DNA of 64,000 nt, taken from Sporosarcina sp. FSL K6-1508. Lineage in GTDB: Bacteria; Bacillota; Bacilli; Bacillales_A; Planococcaceae. Shown here in pieces: positions 43,363-53,212 of this stretch. Numbering within the stretch: the stretch's first letter is position 1; the number at the start of each line of letters is the position of its first letter. Both the position numbers and the translations under genes were made by a program. Where the stretch lies: positions 2,925,001-2,989,000 of the forward strand of contig NZ_JBBOXF010000001.1 of assembly GCF_038007465.1 (NCBI RefSeq). The letters are read 5' to 3'. Under the pieces are notes generated by a model that ran no database searches, had not been told where the DNA came from, and saw only the letters and a program-made list of their open reading frames with translations.

Positions 43363-43928
43363 GGGTTTCTGTAGAAGTCGATGAAAGACGGTTAAAAGAA
43401 GTCCAGTTGCGCTTGGGGCAGTTTTCTAAAAAAGCCCCAAACGCAATCGCTAATGCCCTAAATCGTGGTGCGGATAATATCAATACGAACATCAAGAAGG
43501 AAATACGCAAAGAGTATCACGTCAAGGCTGGGGACGTTTCGGCTACTCTTAAAAAACATAGGGCAAGCAGGGGATCTTTAAGCGCCAACGTCGAGTCAAA
43601 GGGTCCATTGATCGGTCTGGACAAATTTAAAGTTTCACCAAAAACGGTGAACCCGAAGCGTAAATCCTTGCTTTCTATCGCTGTAAAAAAAGACGGGATG
43701 AAAAAAGTAAAAGGTGCTTTTAACGCTGACATTAACGGAACAAAAGTTTTTATGCGTTCTACTAAAAAAAGATTGCCAATCCGGCGTCTGTTCGGCCCGT
43801 CTGTTCCTCAAATGCTCGGAAATGAAGAAATTCGAGACGTGGTTGAGTCGCAAGGAAGGGAAAAGTTCGAGGAGCGGCTGGAACACGAAATCACTAGGAT
43901 TCTCGACGTTGGGAGGTCGCAAGGATGA
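43359..43928 (+). CDS. minor tail protein Z-like
   Basis: A 189-residue basic protein: MRVSVEVDERRLKEVQLRLG, then ANALNRGADNINTNIKKEIR, the pattern of lambda gpZ-family proteins. It helps tail completion or joining. ATG 43359 overlaps the previous stop. Confidence 0.75.
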   Translation: MRVSVEVDERRLKEVQLRLGQFSKKAPNAIANALNRGADNINTNIKKEIRKEYHVKAGDVSATLKKHRASRGSLSANVESKGPLIGLDKFKVSPKTVNPKRKSLLSIAVKKDGMKKVKGAFNADINGTKVFMRSTKKRLPIRRLFGPSVPQMLGNEEIRDVVESQGREKFEERLEHEITRILDVGRSQG

Positions 43929-44389
43929 CGTCTTTGCAATTGCAGGAAACGTTAAAAAAGCGTATCGAACAAGCTTTATCAGGCATGTTGCTTTCTTCGC
44001 AGGAGGGCGAATCGAAGGAAATACAAGTATTTAAGCAGCATTTGCCGAGGAAAACGAAATCAACGTCAAGAAATCCCGGAAACACCTTTTATCCGTGTGT
44101 CATCGTTTATTTGGACGAAGGGGAAAATGGAAAAGTAAAAGTTTTGCTTATCGTCGCGACGCATGACGAGGAAACGGATAACCAGGGGTATCAAGACGCA
44201 ATGAATATCGTTGAAAAGATCATGCAGGATTTGGGAAGAAACCCGCAAGTCGATGGGCGTTACGAAATACAAGAAGAACCCAAATGGTTCTATAACGAGC
44301 AAGACAACTATCCCTATTATTTTGCATGGATTGAAACCAGTTTCGAAATACCGCGGTCCTTACGCGAAGATGTGGAGGCAATGATATGA
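43925..44389 (+). CDS. tail completion protein (terminator-like)
   Basis: A 154-residue protein in the position of the tail terminator. The middle (YPCVIVYLDEGENGKVKVLL) and the conserved-looking YYFAWIETSFEIPRS near the C-terminus resemble phage tail-completion proteins of the gpU/gp17 type. Start overlaps the previous stop. Confidence 0.55.
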   Translation: MTSLQLQETLKKRIEQALSGMLLSSQEGESKEIQVFKQHLPRKTKSTSRNPGNTFYPCVIVYLDEGENGKVKVLLIVATHDEETDNQGYQDAMNIVEKIMQDLGRNPQVDGRYEIQEEPKWFYNEQDNYPYYFAWIETSFEIPRSLREDVEAMI

Positions 44390-44706
44390 GTACGAAAATT
44401 ACTGATAAAAAAGCAACAAAAGAAATGGTTGCTGGAGCACTGACAGAGGAGCCGGAGAAAGAGGTTGGCCAACAATTGATTTATTGCGGACCGACTATCA
44501 CCGAGATAGGGCTTCAACAGTTTTCTGTTTTCAAAAACGGAATACCGGAACACGCTGCGGCGATGGAGGAGGCATGTCGGTCGATTGTCCTTCTTTTTAA
44601 GCCCATCTCCGAACTAGCTTCGACCAGGGAAAAAATAAATAAACAAGGGTCGAGAGACTACCAACTTTATCGAAATGTATTGAAACACATTGGAAGGGAG
44701 GATTAA
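44386..44706 (+). CDS. hypothetical tail-region protein
   Basis: A 106-residue protein immediately before the sheath gene. It contains IYCGPTITEIGLQQFSVF and a helical C-terminus. Equivalent small genes before the sheath are common in contractile-tail prophages of Bacillales; no function known. Confidence 0.55.
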   Translation: MSTKITDKKATKEMVAGALTEEPEKEVGQQLIYCGPTITEIGLQQFSVFKNGIPEHAAAMEEACRSIVLLFKPISELASTREKINKQGSRDYQLYRNVLKHIGRED

Positions 44707-44709
44707 TCG

Positions 44710-46164
44710 ATGGCTTACAATCACGGAATTACAATATTGGAAAATCCCACTTCTATTATTCCACCGATTCAGTCTAGCGCTGGAATACAAGTGGTTATCG
44801 GAACGGCTCCTGTAAACATGGTTGCAGATCCTTCTTCGGCCGTAAATAAACCTATTTTGGCGACAGATTGGAAAGAGGCGACGGAAAAGGTCGGGTACAG
44901 CGACGATTGGGAGCAGTACACATTATGCCAATCGATGGATGCGACTTTTAGAGTGTTTAATGTTGCTCCTATTATTTTTATCAATGTACTAGATCCGGCA
45001 CGCCACTTCACGCAAGTGGATGACGCGGTTGTTCCAGTCAAGGAAAGCGAAGGTTTAATTAAGAAGACGGGCATCTTGCTAGATTCGATTTCGGTAAAAG
45101 TTGCTAGTGTCGGTTATCAGCGAGACAAGGATTTCTCTGTAGGGTTTGATCGCGATGGGTTTGTTGTAATCACGATTTTGGACGAAACGGGCGACCTTGC
45201 TTCAGCGGCGGAGTTGGATGTTAGTTACAAAGAATTGGACCCGGCAAAAGTCACCGAGAATGATATTGTCGGGGGCTACGACGTCGCAACTGGCAAGTAC
45301 GAGGGTTCAGAAGTGATAGATCAGGTCTATCCAAGATTAAATGATGTGCCAGGCCTTATTCTTGCACCAGGATGGTCGCACCTTCCCGTAGTGGCAGCTG
45401 TTATTGATGCTAAGAGCAGATTCATCAATTCTTGCTTTAACGCTATGAACGTTTTAGATATCGACAGTGGAGAAGTTAAAAACTACCAAGATGCCCCTAC
45501 GTGGAAAAGTATGAACAGCTACACTAGCAAAGATTCCATCATTTGTTGGCCGAAAGCACGAGTCGGTAACAAAGTTTATTGGATGAGTGCTTTGGTGGCG
45601 GCGCAAACGGCTTTCACGGATGCGATAAATGACGACGTGCCATACGTTTCTCCGTCAAACAAACGCTTGCCGATTACCGGGACGCTGCTCGCAGACGGAA
45701 CAGAGGTCTTCTTGGACCAATTGCAAGGGAATTTTTTAAATGGCGCAGGAATCGTTACAGCCATCAATATGAAGGGGTGGAGAACTTGGGGTAATAACAC
45801 TGGTGCTTACCCGTCTACTTCTGACATTAAAGATCGCTTTGTGCCAGTTCGACGTATGTTCAACTGGTGGGGGAACACGTTCATCCAAACTTATTTTGAT
45901 AAGGTGGACGATCCGACGAATTTGAGATTAATTGAATCTGTTGTAGATAGTGAAAACATTCGCGGGAATGGTTTGCAATCGCAGCAGCAGATTGCTGGCG
46001 CTAAAATCGAATTCCTTCAAAAGGATAACCCGGTTACAAATCTCTTGAACGGCCGTATTCAATTTCTTCAAAAGGTGGCTTTCTTCCCACCAGCTGAACA
46101 CATTGTCAACGTGCTTGAGTTCGACCCCACTATATTAAATAATGCATTATTCGGAGGCGATTGA
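44710..46164 (+). CDS. contractile tail sheath protein, P2 FI-like
   Basis: A 484-residue protein. Characteristic parts are the N-terminal ITILENPTSIIPPIQSSAGI, the central LILAPGWSHLPVV, SMNSYTSKDSIICWPKARV and the C-terminal VRRMFNWWGNTFIQTYFDKV. Sheath proteins contract to drive the tube into the cell, so this phage is a myovirus. GGAAGGGAGG precedes ATG. Confidence 0.95.
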   Translation: MAYNHGITILENPTSIIPPIQSSAGIQVVIGTAPVNMVADPSSAVNKPILATDWKEATEKVGYSDDWEQYTLCQSMDATFRVFNVAPIIFINVLDPARHFTQVDDAVVPVKESEGLIKKTGILLDSISVKVASVGYQRDKDFSVGFDRDGFVVITILDETGDLASAAELDVSYKELDPAKVTENDIVGGYDVATGKYEGSEVIDQVYPRLNDVPGLILAPGWSHLPVVAAVIDAKSRFINSCFNAMNVLDIDSGEVKNYQDAPTWKSMNSYTSKDSIICWPKARVGNKVYWMSALVAAQTAFTDAINDDVPYVSPSNKRLPITGTLLADGTEVFLDQLQGNFLNGAGIVTAINMKGWRTWGNNTGAYPSTSDIKDRFVPVRRMFNWWGNTFIQTYFDKVDDPTNLRLIESVVDSENIRGNGLQSQQQIAGAKIEFLQKDNPVTNLLNGRIQFLQKVAFFPPAEHIVNVLEFDPTILNNALFGGD

Positions 46165-46166
46165 AG

Positions 46167-46682
46167 ATGAGCACTATTCCAGAAAAGATTGTCAATTTTA
46201 ACGTGTACAGCGATGCCGATAAGCTTGTAGGCGTCGCGGCAGAGGTTACGCTTCCGGACTTTGAAGCGATGACAGAAACGATATCGGGGGCAGGCATTGC
46301 GGGAGAATATGAATCCGCAACGCCTGGTCACTTCGGTTCGCAAACTATCGAAATTCCTTTTCGGTCTATTAGCGACCCTTCTTTCAAATTCCTTCAAAAC
46401 AGAGGGCAGACTATCATTTTGCGGGCAGCACAACAAAGTTACGACGTTTCTAGCGGGAAAACGAATATCAGACCTTTAAAAGTGACGATAAAGGGTCTGC
46501 CGAAAGGTTTGAATCTCGGTAAAGTCGGCGTGGGAACCCCGACAGAAACAACAAACACAATTGAAATTTTGTACATTAAAATCGAAGAAAACGGCGTCAC
46601 GCTATTAGAACTCGATAAGCTTAACTTTATTTTTATCGTCAACGGTACAGACCTAATGGAAGATGTACGAAACGCTATTTAA
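46167..46682 (+). CDS. major tail tube protein, P2 FII-like
   Basis: A 171-residue protein: IPEKIVNFNVYSDADKLVGV at the start and PLKVTIKGLPKGLNLGKVG later, as in P2 FII. It forms the inner tube. ATG 46167 with GGAGG 9 bases upstream, overlapping the sheath stop region. Confidence 0.92.
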   Translation: MSTIPEKIVNFNVYSDADKLVGVAAEVTLPDFEAMTETISGAGIAGEYESATPGHFGSQTIEIPFRSISDPSFKFLQNRGQTIILRAAQQSYDVSSGKTNIRPLKVTIKGLPKGLNLGKVGVGTPTETTNTIEILYIKIEENGVTLLELDKLNFIFIVNGTDLMEDVRNAI

Positions 46683-46706
46683 TTTAATTATTAGGAGGAG
46701 AATATT

Positions 46707-47185
46707 TTGTTAAAAAAAGAAAACGAGATGCTAGTTGTGTTTAAAAAGCCGTACCCGTTCGAGGGGACTGATTACAAAGAAGTAGACCTGTCCAAGCTTG
46801 ATGAACTTTCAACAGGCGATTTAATTAAGGCGGACAGCCAATTCAGCCAAATTGGTCAATTTTCAGTCATGAACGAACTGACGACGGGCTATGCTTGCAT
46901 TCTTTCATCGAAAGCGACAGGGAAACCGATAGAGTTCTTTGAAGGACTTCCTGCGCGAGAAGGGTTAAAAGTGAAAAATATCGTGATGAGTTTTTTGAAC
47001 GAATAGGCTTCGTCAAACGGGATAACGACAAATATATAAAGCAAACAGACGGACCCATACTTAGAAAAGTGTGTGTTCGTCTTTCTATGTCAACTCACAC
47101 AAGCATCGAATACTTCGAAGCTCTTAGAACTGATGAGCTGAGGTTAGTAATAGATGAGATTGAGGAGGCGAACAAAAGCAGATGA
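46707..47185 (+). CDS. tail assembly chaperone with programmed -1 frameshift (gpE / gpE+E' type)
   Basis: TTG 46707 after AGGAGGAG starts a 99-residue protein (stop at 47006). Just before this stop lies the in-frame slippery heptamer T TTT TTG (46991-46997). A -1 slip there continues in a frame open for 62 codons (ERIGFVKRDNDKYIKQ ... SIEYFEALRTDELRLVIDEI) to TGA 47185, which overlaps the tape-measure ATG. P2 E/E' and lambda G/GT make a short and a long chaperone this way. Both products would be made here: 99 and about 159 residues. Confidence 0.88.
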
Positions 47186-49758
47186 GCAGAAGACAACCAT
47201 ATGAGATCGCTTTTCGACTAGGTGCTCGGATGGATTCATCGATGCGTACCGCATTCGCTAACGCCAATCAGAATTTAAGTAATATGAACAACAACGTAGG
47301 CAATCTTAATAGTCGAGCGGGAAGGTTGACTAGTTCAATGGGTTCGATGAAAGGCGCGATAATCGGCATCGGAGCGGTTGTAGCATCTGCGTTCGCCGTT
47401 GATAAAATAGTCGAATTCGGAAAGAAAATGATTGAGACGACTGCGGATATCGAAGCGAAGCAGGAGCAGTACGTTCAAGTTATGGGGAAAATGAAGGGTT
47501 CGACGGACAAGTATCTTAACTCTATGTCGGCTACGTGGAATAAGCACCCTGTAGAATTGCAAGAAACATATATGCAATATGTCGCCATCCTCAAAGGTAA
47601 AGGCATTGAAGAGGGAAAGGCACACGGGATCGCGCAGCAGTATTTAGATAGAACTGTCGATGCTAATGCTTTTGCGAACGAAGGAATGGCCGATACTACC
47701 GCTCGCTTCATGGGTATGATAAAAGGCGAGTACACTTCAGTGGACACGGCGATGGTAAATACATCCGCATCGATGATGAGCGATAGAGGGCTGAAAGAAT
47801 ATGGGAAGAAGTGGGCGAATCTAACAGCAGAGCAGCAGGAAACCATTAAAACAATGGTGGCCCTGGAGCAACATACTAGTTCCGGTGTCCTTGGGCAAGG
47901 TGCGAGGGAAGCTCAATCGTACGAAAACAACGTGAAAATGCTGAAGAACACGTACAACGAAATGCTGGTGAAATTCGGTTCGCCTATTTTGCCTATTGTG
48001 ATTAAACAATTGAAAAATGCAACAGAAATAATTAAGAAAATAGATGTCGAGAAAGTGATTGAAGGCTTTAAAAAGTTCGCAAGTTATCTACCGGATATCA
48101 AAAAAGTGTCGGGAGCGCTCGGTTCTGTGAGGGATGTCGCATTTGGAGCCTTCGGCAAACTAAGTCCGATATTTTCGAAAGCGGCATCTTCTTTACAAGG
48201 TGTATTCACTAAGATTAGGACTTACTGGAGCGAAAATGGCGCACAAATCATTCAAGGTGCATTAGGCATCGTCAACAACATTCGACCAATATTTGTTCGG
48301 ATCGGACAGGTAGTTCTGAATGTGTTCAGGCAGATCTCGGAGTTCTGGAATAAAAACGGGTCGTCATACATTTCCGCATTGTCAAATGTCTTTAAAATCG
48401 TAGGCACTGTTTTTAGTTCCGTTATCGGAATCGTAAAAACCGTTATAGCAATCATATCTCCTTTCGTGGAGAAAATAGTTGCTTTTCTTTTGGGGATATT
48501 CGAACAACTGATTGTTTTTTGGAACGAAAACGGTGCGCAAATTATGCAGGCCGTCCAAAATGTTTTTGCCGGAATCAATAAAGTTGTACAAGTGCTGGCT
48601 CCGGTGATTATGTTCATCCTAAATAGCGTTTGGAACAACGTAAAGGGTGTTATTCAAGGTGCTTTAAAAATAATACTTGGTGTAGTGAAAATATTTGCAT
48701 CTGTATTTACAGGCGATTGGGCAGGCGTTTGGACGGGCGTTAAACAATTATTCTCGGGAGCTATTCAATTTTTATGGAATCTTTGGAATCTCATGATGAT
48801 GGGGAAGTTGGTAAAAGGCATTGCAACGATAGCGAAAGCGTTTTGGGGATTCCTGAAAGGGCTTGGTCCTAGAATTGCTACAAGCGTGCAATATTACTAT
48901 CACCTATTCATGGATAAGTTTTATCAAATCGGCATAGGGATTTTGCGAACCATTTCAAGCTCTATTGGTAAAGTGGTGGGAGTTGCTAGAGATGCAGTAA
49001 CGAGATTTGTTTCTATCTTCCAGATGGCACGAACTTTCGGAGTCAATATCTTCATGTCAATCGTCTCGGCTATTCGTGGTGTTTTTTCGGGAATCTTTGG
49101 ATTTATCGGAAACACGGTGTCTAGCGTGATAGGGGCGGTACTTGCTAGGGTCAGCGGCTTCATCGGATCTATACAAGGGTTTATGGGGATGCTTTGGGGC
49201 CATATCTCGACTGTATTTTTAAATATCCAAACCGCAATGGCTGCACCGTTCAGCTTTTTGCAAACTTTAGTACAAAACGTAGTAAGTGCAGTGTCTGGTC
49301 TTGTGGGCGGACTATTTACAGGTGTTACAGCTGCCGGGAAAGGCGCTATAAACGGTCTTGTTATGGCTGCCAACGCAATGATCGGCGGAGTGAATAAAAT
49401 TAAGTTGAATGTACCTGATTGGGTTCCTGGGATTGGCGGAAAAACAATAGGGTTCAACCTTCCTAAAATTCCTATGCTTGCACAAGGTGGAATTACGACT
49501 GGACCGACTTTGGCGATGATTGGTGAAGGGGCTGAACAGGAAGCGGTTCTTCCTTTGTCGAAGCTTCAGGCTTTGTTAGGCGGTTCTGGTAAAGGGGACT
49601 CGAATGCGCAATACGTGTATAGCCCAAATTATATTATTCACGGGAACGCAACGAAAAAGGATGTCGAAGAAGTTAGCGGAAAAGGATTCCAAGAATTCAA
49701 GCGGTGGACGAAGGAAGTTAAATCGGACGAAGAAAGATTGTCGTTCAATAGGGGGTGA
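47182..49758 (+). CDS. tail tape measure protein
   Basis: An 858-residue protein, the longest in the prophage. The N-terminus is coiled and Asn/Ser-rich (AFANANQNLSNMNNNVGNLN), residues 55-75 are a hydrophobic segment, the middle has repeated IGxV/VxxIxxFW hydrophobic helices, and the C-terminal part has GAEQEAVLPLSKLQALL, a common tape-measure ending. Its length sets tail length. ATG overlaps the frameshift product's stop. Confidence 0.95.
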   Translation: MSRRQPYEIAFRLGARMDSSMRTAFANANQNLSNMNNNVGNLNSRAGRLTSSMGSMKGAIIGIGAVVASAFAVDKIVEFGKKMIETTADIEAKQEQYVQVMGKMKGSTDKYLNSMSATWNKHPVELQETYMQYVAILKGKGIEEGKAHGIAQQYLDRTVDANAFANEGMADTTARFMGMIKGEYTSVDTAMVNTSASMMSDRGLKEYGKKWANLTAEQQETIKTMVALEQHTSSGVLGQGAREAQSYENNVKMLKNTYNEMLVKFGSPILPIVIKQLKNATEIIKKIDVEKVIEGFKKFASYLPDIKKVSGALGSVRDVAFGAFGKLSPIFSKAASSLQGVFTKIRTYWSENGAQIIQGALGIVNNIRPIFVRIGQVVLNVFRQISEFWNKNGSSYISALSNVFKIVGTVFSSVIGIVKTVIAIISPFVEKIVAFLLGIFEQLIVFWNENGAQIMQAVQNVFAGINKVVQVLAPVIMFILNSVWNNVKGVIQGALKIILGVVKIFASVFTGDWAGVWTGVKQLFSGAIQFLWNLWNLMMMGKLVKGIATIAKAFWGFLKGLGPRIATSVQYYYHLFMDKFYQIGIGILRTISSSIGKVVGVARDAVTRFVSIFQMARTFGVNIFMSIVSAIRGVFSGIFGFIGNTVSSVIGAVLARVSGFIGSIQGFMGMLWGHISTVFLNIQTAMAAPFSFLQTLVQNVVSAVSGLVGGLFTGVTAAGKGAINGLVMAANAMIGGVNKIKLNVPDWVPGIGGKTIGFNLPKIPMLAQGGITTGPTLAMIGEGAEQEAVLPLSKLQALLGGSGKGDSNAQYVYSPNYIIHGNATKKDVEEVSGKGFQEFKRWTKEVKSDEERLSFNRG

Positions 49759-49763
49759 CTTAA

Positions 49764-49973
49764 TTGGTATATGTGACGGTTCAGGGTGATATGTGGGATA
49801 CGATTTCTAAAAATATTTACGGTAGCGAGTATCATACAGACTTGCTTATGAAAGCTAATCCGGACTTAGCCAGTGAGTTACTTTTTTCTTCTGGCGTAGA
49901 ATTAATAGTTCCAGAACTCGAAGAAACCCAACAATTCTCCAACTTACCACCTTGGAAGAGGGGAACTCCGTGA
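49764..49973 (+). CDS. tail protein X (LysM-like), P2 gpX
   Basis: A 69-residue protein. VTVQGDMWDTISKNIYGSEY is a LysM-type fold as in P2 gpX, and the C-terminus has LIVPELEE. TTG 49764 after GGGGGTGACT. Overlaps the gpD gene by 4 bases. Confidence 0.85.
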   Translation: MVYVTVQGDMWDTISKNIYGSEYHTDLLMKANPDLASELLFSSGVELIVPELEETQQFSNLPPWKRGTP

Positions 49974-50992
49974 AAACAAGAAGAGCATACGTCGAACTGG
50001 AATATAACGGGGTCAACATCACTCACGATCTTGCGTCTGATTTAAAAACTTTCACCTATACCGACAATGCGGGCGGCGCTGCGGATGATGTAGCAATCGA
50101 GATATCTGACGCTAAAAGGAAATGGATATCTAATTGGATGTTTGACAAAGGGGATACATTCACCGCGAATATCGTCACGGTGAATTGGCGGAAAGACGGA
50201 GAGAAAAAGAGGTTGCCGTGTGGCTTTTTCGTCGTGGATGAACCGGAGTATAGCGGTCGTCCATCTGTCATTAGTTTAAACGGGATTTCTGTACCCGCGA
50301 GCAGTAATTTTATGAACTTGAAAAGAAGTAAGTCTTGGAAAAACATCACGATAAAAGCCATAGCGTCGGACATAGCAGCTCGATACAAATTACAATTGTT
50401 CTTTGATAGTAAGTTGAATCCGAGTTTCAAAGACAAGGCGCAAAAGGATGAATCGGATGCTGCATTCTTGCAAAAGTTGTGCGAAGATGAAGGCTTTTCG
50501 TTGAAGGTAACAGATAAACAAATAATCGTGTTCAGAGAAGTTGAATACGAAGCGAAAAAGGTAGTCGCCACATTCAGGGAAGACGACAGTTCGGTCACGG
50601 GATATTCTTTCAAAACGACGTACACGAACACGGCCTATGCTGGAGTCCGTTTGACTTATTTTGACTCAAAAACGAAAAAGACGATCAAGTATTTATATGC
50701 CACAAAGGAAATAGACGAAGAAAAGGATCGTATCCATAAAATCAACAGACGCGTCGCGAATGAAGAAGAAGCCGAGCGACTCGCGAAAAATACGTTGCGG
50801 AAATTGAATAAAAAAGAGACGCAAGCCACGCTGGAATTGGTCGGGGACACAAGGCTGCTTTCTTCGTCTACAATCGACTTAATAGGGTTTGGTAGTTTCG
50901 ACGGAAAATACTACATCGATAAAGCGGTCCACTCTTTAGCGGGATACAAGACGACGTTGGAACTACACAAAGTCCTGAAAGGGGGATACTGA
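49970..50992 (+). CDS. tail hub protein, late control D family (P2 gpD)
   Basis: A 340-residue protein from GTG 49970. Marks include ITHDLASDLKTFTYTDNAGG, the beta-rich GFFVVDEPEYSGRPSVISL, and ESDAAFLQKLCEDEGFSLKV, a signature of phage late control D/VgrG-like hub proteins. It links tape measure, tube and baseplate spike. Confidence 0.92.
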   Translation: MKTRRAYVELEYNGVNITHDLASDLKTFTYTDNAGGAADDVAIEISDAKRKWISNWMFDKGDTFTANIVTVNWRKDGEKKRLPCGFFVVDEPEYSGRPSVISLNGISVPASSNFMNLKRSKSWKNITIKAIASDIAARYKLQLFFDSKLNPSFKDKAQKDESDAAFLQKLCEDEGFSLKVTDKQIIVFREVEYEAKKVVATFREDDSSVTGYSFKTTYTNTAYAGVRLTYFDSKTKKTIKYLYATKEIDEEKDRIHKINRRVANEEEAERLAKNTLRKLNKKETQATLELVGDTRLLSSSTIDLIGFGSFDGKYYIDKAVHSLAGYKTTLELHKVLKGGY

Positions 50993-50993
50993 A

Positions 50994-51380
50994 TTGGAAC
51001 TTTCGGACATAATCAGAGTAGGCATCGTAGACGGCGCGAACGATCAAGAAGGGACGGTGCGTGTTATGTTTCCGGATAAAGACGACCAGGTTGTCCCGGA
51101 CATCCCTTTAATGTGCCATGAGCAAAATTATCCGAGAATAGGCGAAAGTGCGCTGTGCTTGTTTTTGCCTAACGGGACGGAGCAAGGATTTTGTTTAGGG
51201 GGGTACTATCATGATGAAAACCCTCCTCCAATTAAGGATAAAGAAATATACGTAAAAAAACTGGATGATGATTTGTCTATAAAATATGATTACAGAATCA
51301 AAGAATTGACAATCGAAAATGCAAAGGACGTTGTGATAAACGGTAATTTGCTTGTAAAAGGAACGATTAAAAGTGGGTGA
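50994..51380 (+). CDS. baseplate spike/assembly protein V
   Basis: A 128-residue protein from TTG 50994. The OB-fold segment IRVGIVDGANDQEGTVRVMF and PRIGESALCLFLPNGTEQGF match P2 gpV and related spike proteins; the C-terminus VINGNLLVKGTIKSG is a short beta-helical tip. It lies directly after gpD, the usual order. Confidence 0.88.
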   Translation: MELSDIIRVGIVDGANDQEGTVRVMFPDKDDQVVPDIPLMCHEQNYPRIGESALCLFLPNGTEQGFCLGGYYHDENPPPIKDKEIYVKKLDDDLSIKYDYRIKELTIENAKDVVINGNLLVKGTIKSG

Positions 51381-51385
51381 TTATA

Positions 51386-51784
51386 GTGATAGGTTACTAC
51401 GGCCCAATAAAGTTCGTGACTGGAGACAAAAGAATACTTACTTTCAACGACTTCAAACGCGAGTCTTCTGTCCGTTCAGAGAAGCACGCAGTTATAGGGC
51501 GTAAGCCTGTTAAAGAATTTCTTGGCCCTGAATTGGATGTAATTACGTTCACTATCCATCTGTCAGCTGCCAATGGTGTGAACCCTCGTGTTGACGCTGA
51601 AAGATGGCTGCGGATGAATAGGGCGGGCGAAGCGCACGTATTAGTCGTCGGCACAAGGGCGCTCGGTCTCGACAAATGGACCGTCGAAAACGTTTCCCAG
51701 GCATGGAATGTCATATTTAACAAAGGTGAACTTTATAGCTGCGACGTTGATGTCACGTTGGAAGAATACGTGGAGGTGTTTTGA
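51386..51784 (+). CDS. phage tail protein, P2 gpU-like
   Basis: A protein of about 132 residues, from GTG 51386 (GTG 51377 is possible). IGYYGPIKFVTGDKRILTFN and LGPELDVITFTIHL, with ARVDAERWL-like VNPRVDAERWLRM, match P2 gpU. It is located among baseplate genes rather than before the D gene. Confidence 0.85.
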   Translation: MIGYYGPIKFVTGDKRILTFNDFKRESSVRSEKHAVIGRKPVKEFLGPELDVITFTIHLSAANGVNPRVDAERWLRMNRAGEAHVLVVGTRALGLDKWTVENVSQAWNVIFNKGELYSCDVDVTLEEYVEVF

Positions 51785-52092
51785 TGACGGAGTACGGAGA
51801 AACACAAGTTATTCTTGCTGCTGATTCAACGCTTAATGAGGAGGTATTCAGAAATGTAAAAGTGATATTGACTACTCCGGAAGGGTCAGTTCCTTATGAC
51901 CGAGAATTCGGTATCAGAGGAGAAATATTAGACCTGCCAGCTGGCGAGGTGAAAGGGCTATACACCGTGGAATGTGTCACGAAGGTAAGAAGGTACGAAC
52001 CGAGGGCGTCCGTGGTTGCTGTTGAGTTTTCGCACGATGCAATTGAGGGCGTCGTATATCCGAAAGTGGTGATCCAAATTGAAGCTGAGTGA
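51784..52092 (+). CDS. baseplate protein W (gp25 family)
   Basis: A 102-residue protein. LTTPEGSVPYDREFGIRGEI is the gp25/gpW lysozyme-like signature, and VTKVRRYEPRASV contains the conserved EPR motif. It joins sheath to baseplate. ATG 51784 overlaps the previous stop. Confidence 0.9.
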   Translation: MTEYGETQVILAADSTLNEEVFRNVKVILTTPEGSVPYDREFGIRGEILDLPAGEVKGLYTVECVTKVRRYEPRASVVAVEFSHDAIEGVVYPKVVIQIEAE

Positions 52093-53212
52093 TCTTCCGG
52101 ATTTCGATTTCGTCGAAACTAATCCGGAGTTGATTCTGAATAACATAATTAGTGATTATGAAAATGCGTATTTCGAATCCACAGGAGTGAAAGCGAAACT
52201 TTATCCTGGAGATCCGATGCGTATTTTTCTTTATACCCAGGCTTTAAGAGAAATTCAGTTAAGGCAAATAATCAATGATGTAGGAAAGCAAAACTTTGTG
52301 AAATACGCCAGAAGCGATAAGCTTGACCATTTGGGTTCCGGTGTAAAGACCTTCAGAGGAAAGCCTGGTTATGCCAAAACTAGAATGAAAATAACAGCTT
52401 CGCAAAGTGGGCAGGCTGCTCGATTGATTCCAAGCGGTCAAAGGTTCACGCCGGCCGATGGTTTATTTTTCTCCACTGAAGAAGACTACGTATTGAATGC
52501 TGGTGAATCAGAAATCATTGTGCCGGTCGTGTGCGAAGAGTTTGGCGACGTCGGCAATGATTACTCGCCTGGAGAGATCAACGTCATGGTGGAGCAGTTA
52601 CCTTTCATGATCTCGGCGTTGAACTTAGATGCCACGCAAGGTGGAGTGGACAAAGAGGGCGACGAGCCGTTCAGAGAGAGGGTTCATTTAGCGCCGGAGG
52701 GTTTTAGTGTCGCAGGACCAGAAGGCGCCTATATCTACCACGCCAAGTCGTACAGCTCGTTAATTATTGACGTTAAGCCTTTGAGTGAAGAGGGCAGCGG
52801 CGTGGTGGATCTTTATGTCCTTTTGGCGGATGGTGAACTTCCTTCACAAGGGTTCCTTGATGGGCTTCACAATCACTTTAGCAAAGATATACGCCCATTA
52901 ACTGATAGAGTGAAAACGCACGCGCCATCGGCTGTCGTATACGATGCAGAGGTTACTTACTACATTCCGAGCGAAGTTACCGACACGGCAGCGGTTAAAA
53001 GCAAAATAGAAACCGCATTTCAGGAGTTTTTGAAGTGGCAAAAATTAAAGATAGGCAGGGACGTCAATCCGTCTGAACTTATCTTTAAATTGAGGGATGC
53101 AGGGGCAAAAAGAGTCGAAGTGACACTTCCAACGCATATTGTCGTTAGTGACACAGAGGTAGCGAAGGAGCGTTTGGTCAATTTGGTTTTTGGTGGTGTC
53201 GAAGATGATTGA
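52079..53212 (+). CDS. baseplate wedge protein J
   Basis: A 377-residue protein from TTG 52079. FRGKPGYAKTRMKITASQSG, IPSGQRFTPADGLFFSTEED and the EPFRERVHLAPEGFSVAGPE segment match P2 gpJ / gp47. It forms the baseplate wedge with gpI and gpW. The start lies within the gp25 gene, with coupling likely. Confidence 0.92.
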   Translation: MKLSDLPDFDFVETNPELILNNIISDYENAYFESTGVKAKLYPGDPMRIFLYTQALREIQLRQIINDVGKQNFVKYARSDKLDHLGSGVKTFRGKPGYAKTRMKITASQSGQAARLIPSGQRFTPADGLFFSTEEDYVLNAGESEIIVPVVCEEFGDVGNDYSPGEINVMVEQLPFMISALNLDATQGGVDKEGDEPFRERVHLAPEGFSVAGPEGAYIYHAKSYSSLIIDVKPLSEEGSGVVDLYVLLADGELPSQGFLDGLHNHFSKDIRPLTDRVKTHAPSAVVYDAEVTYYIPSEVTDTAAVKSKIETAFQEFLKWQKLKIGRDVNPSELIFKLRDAGAKRVEVTLPTHIVVSDTEVAKERLVNLVFGGVEDD

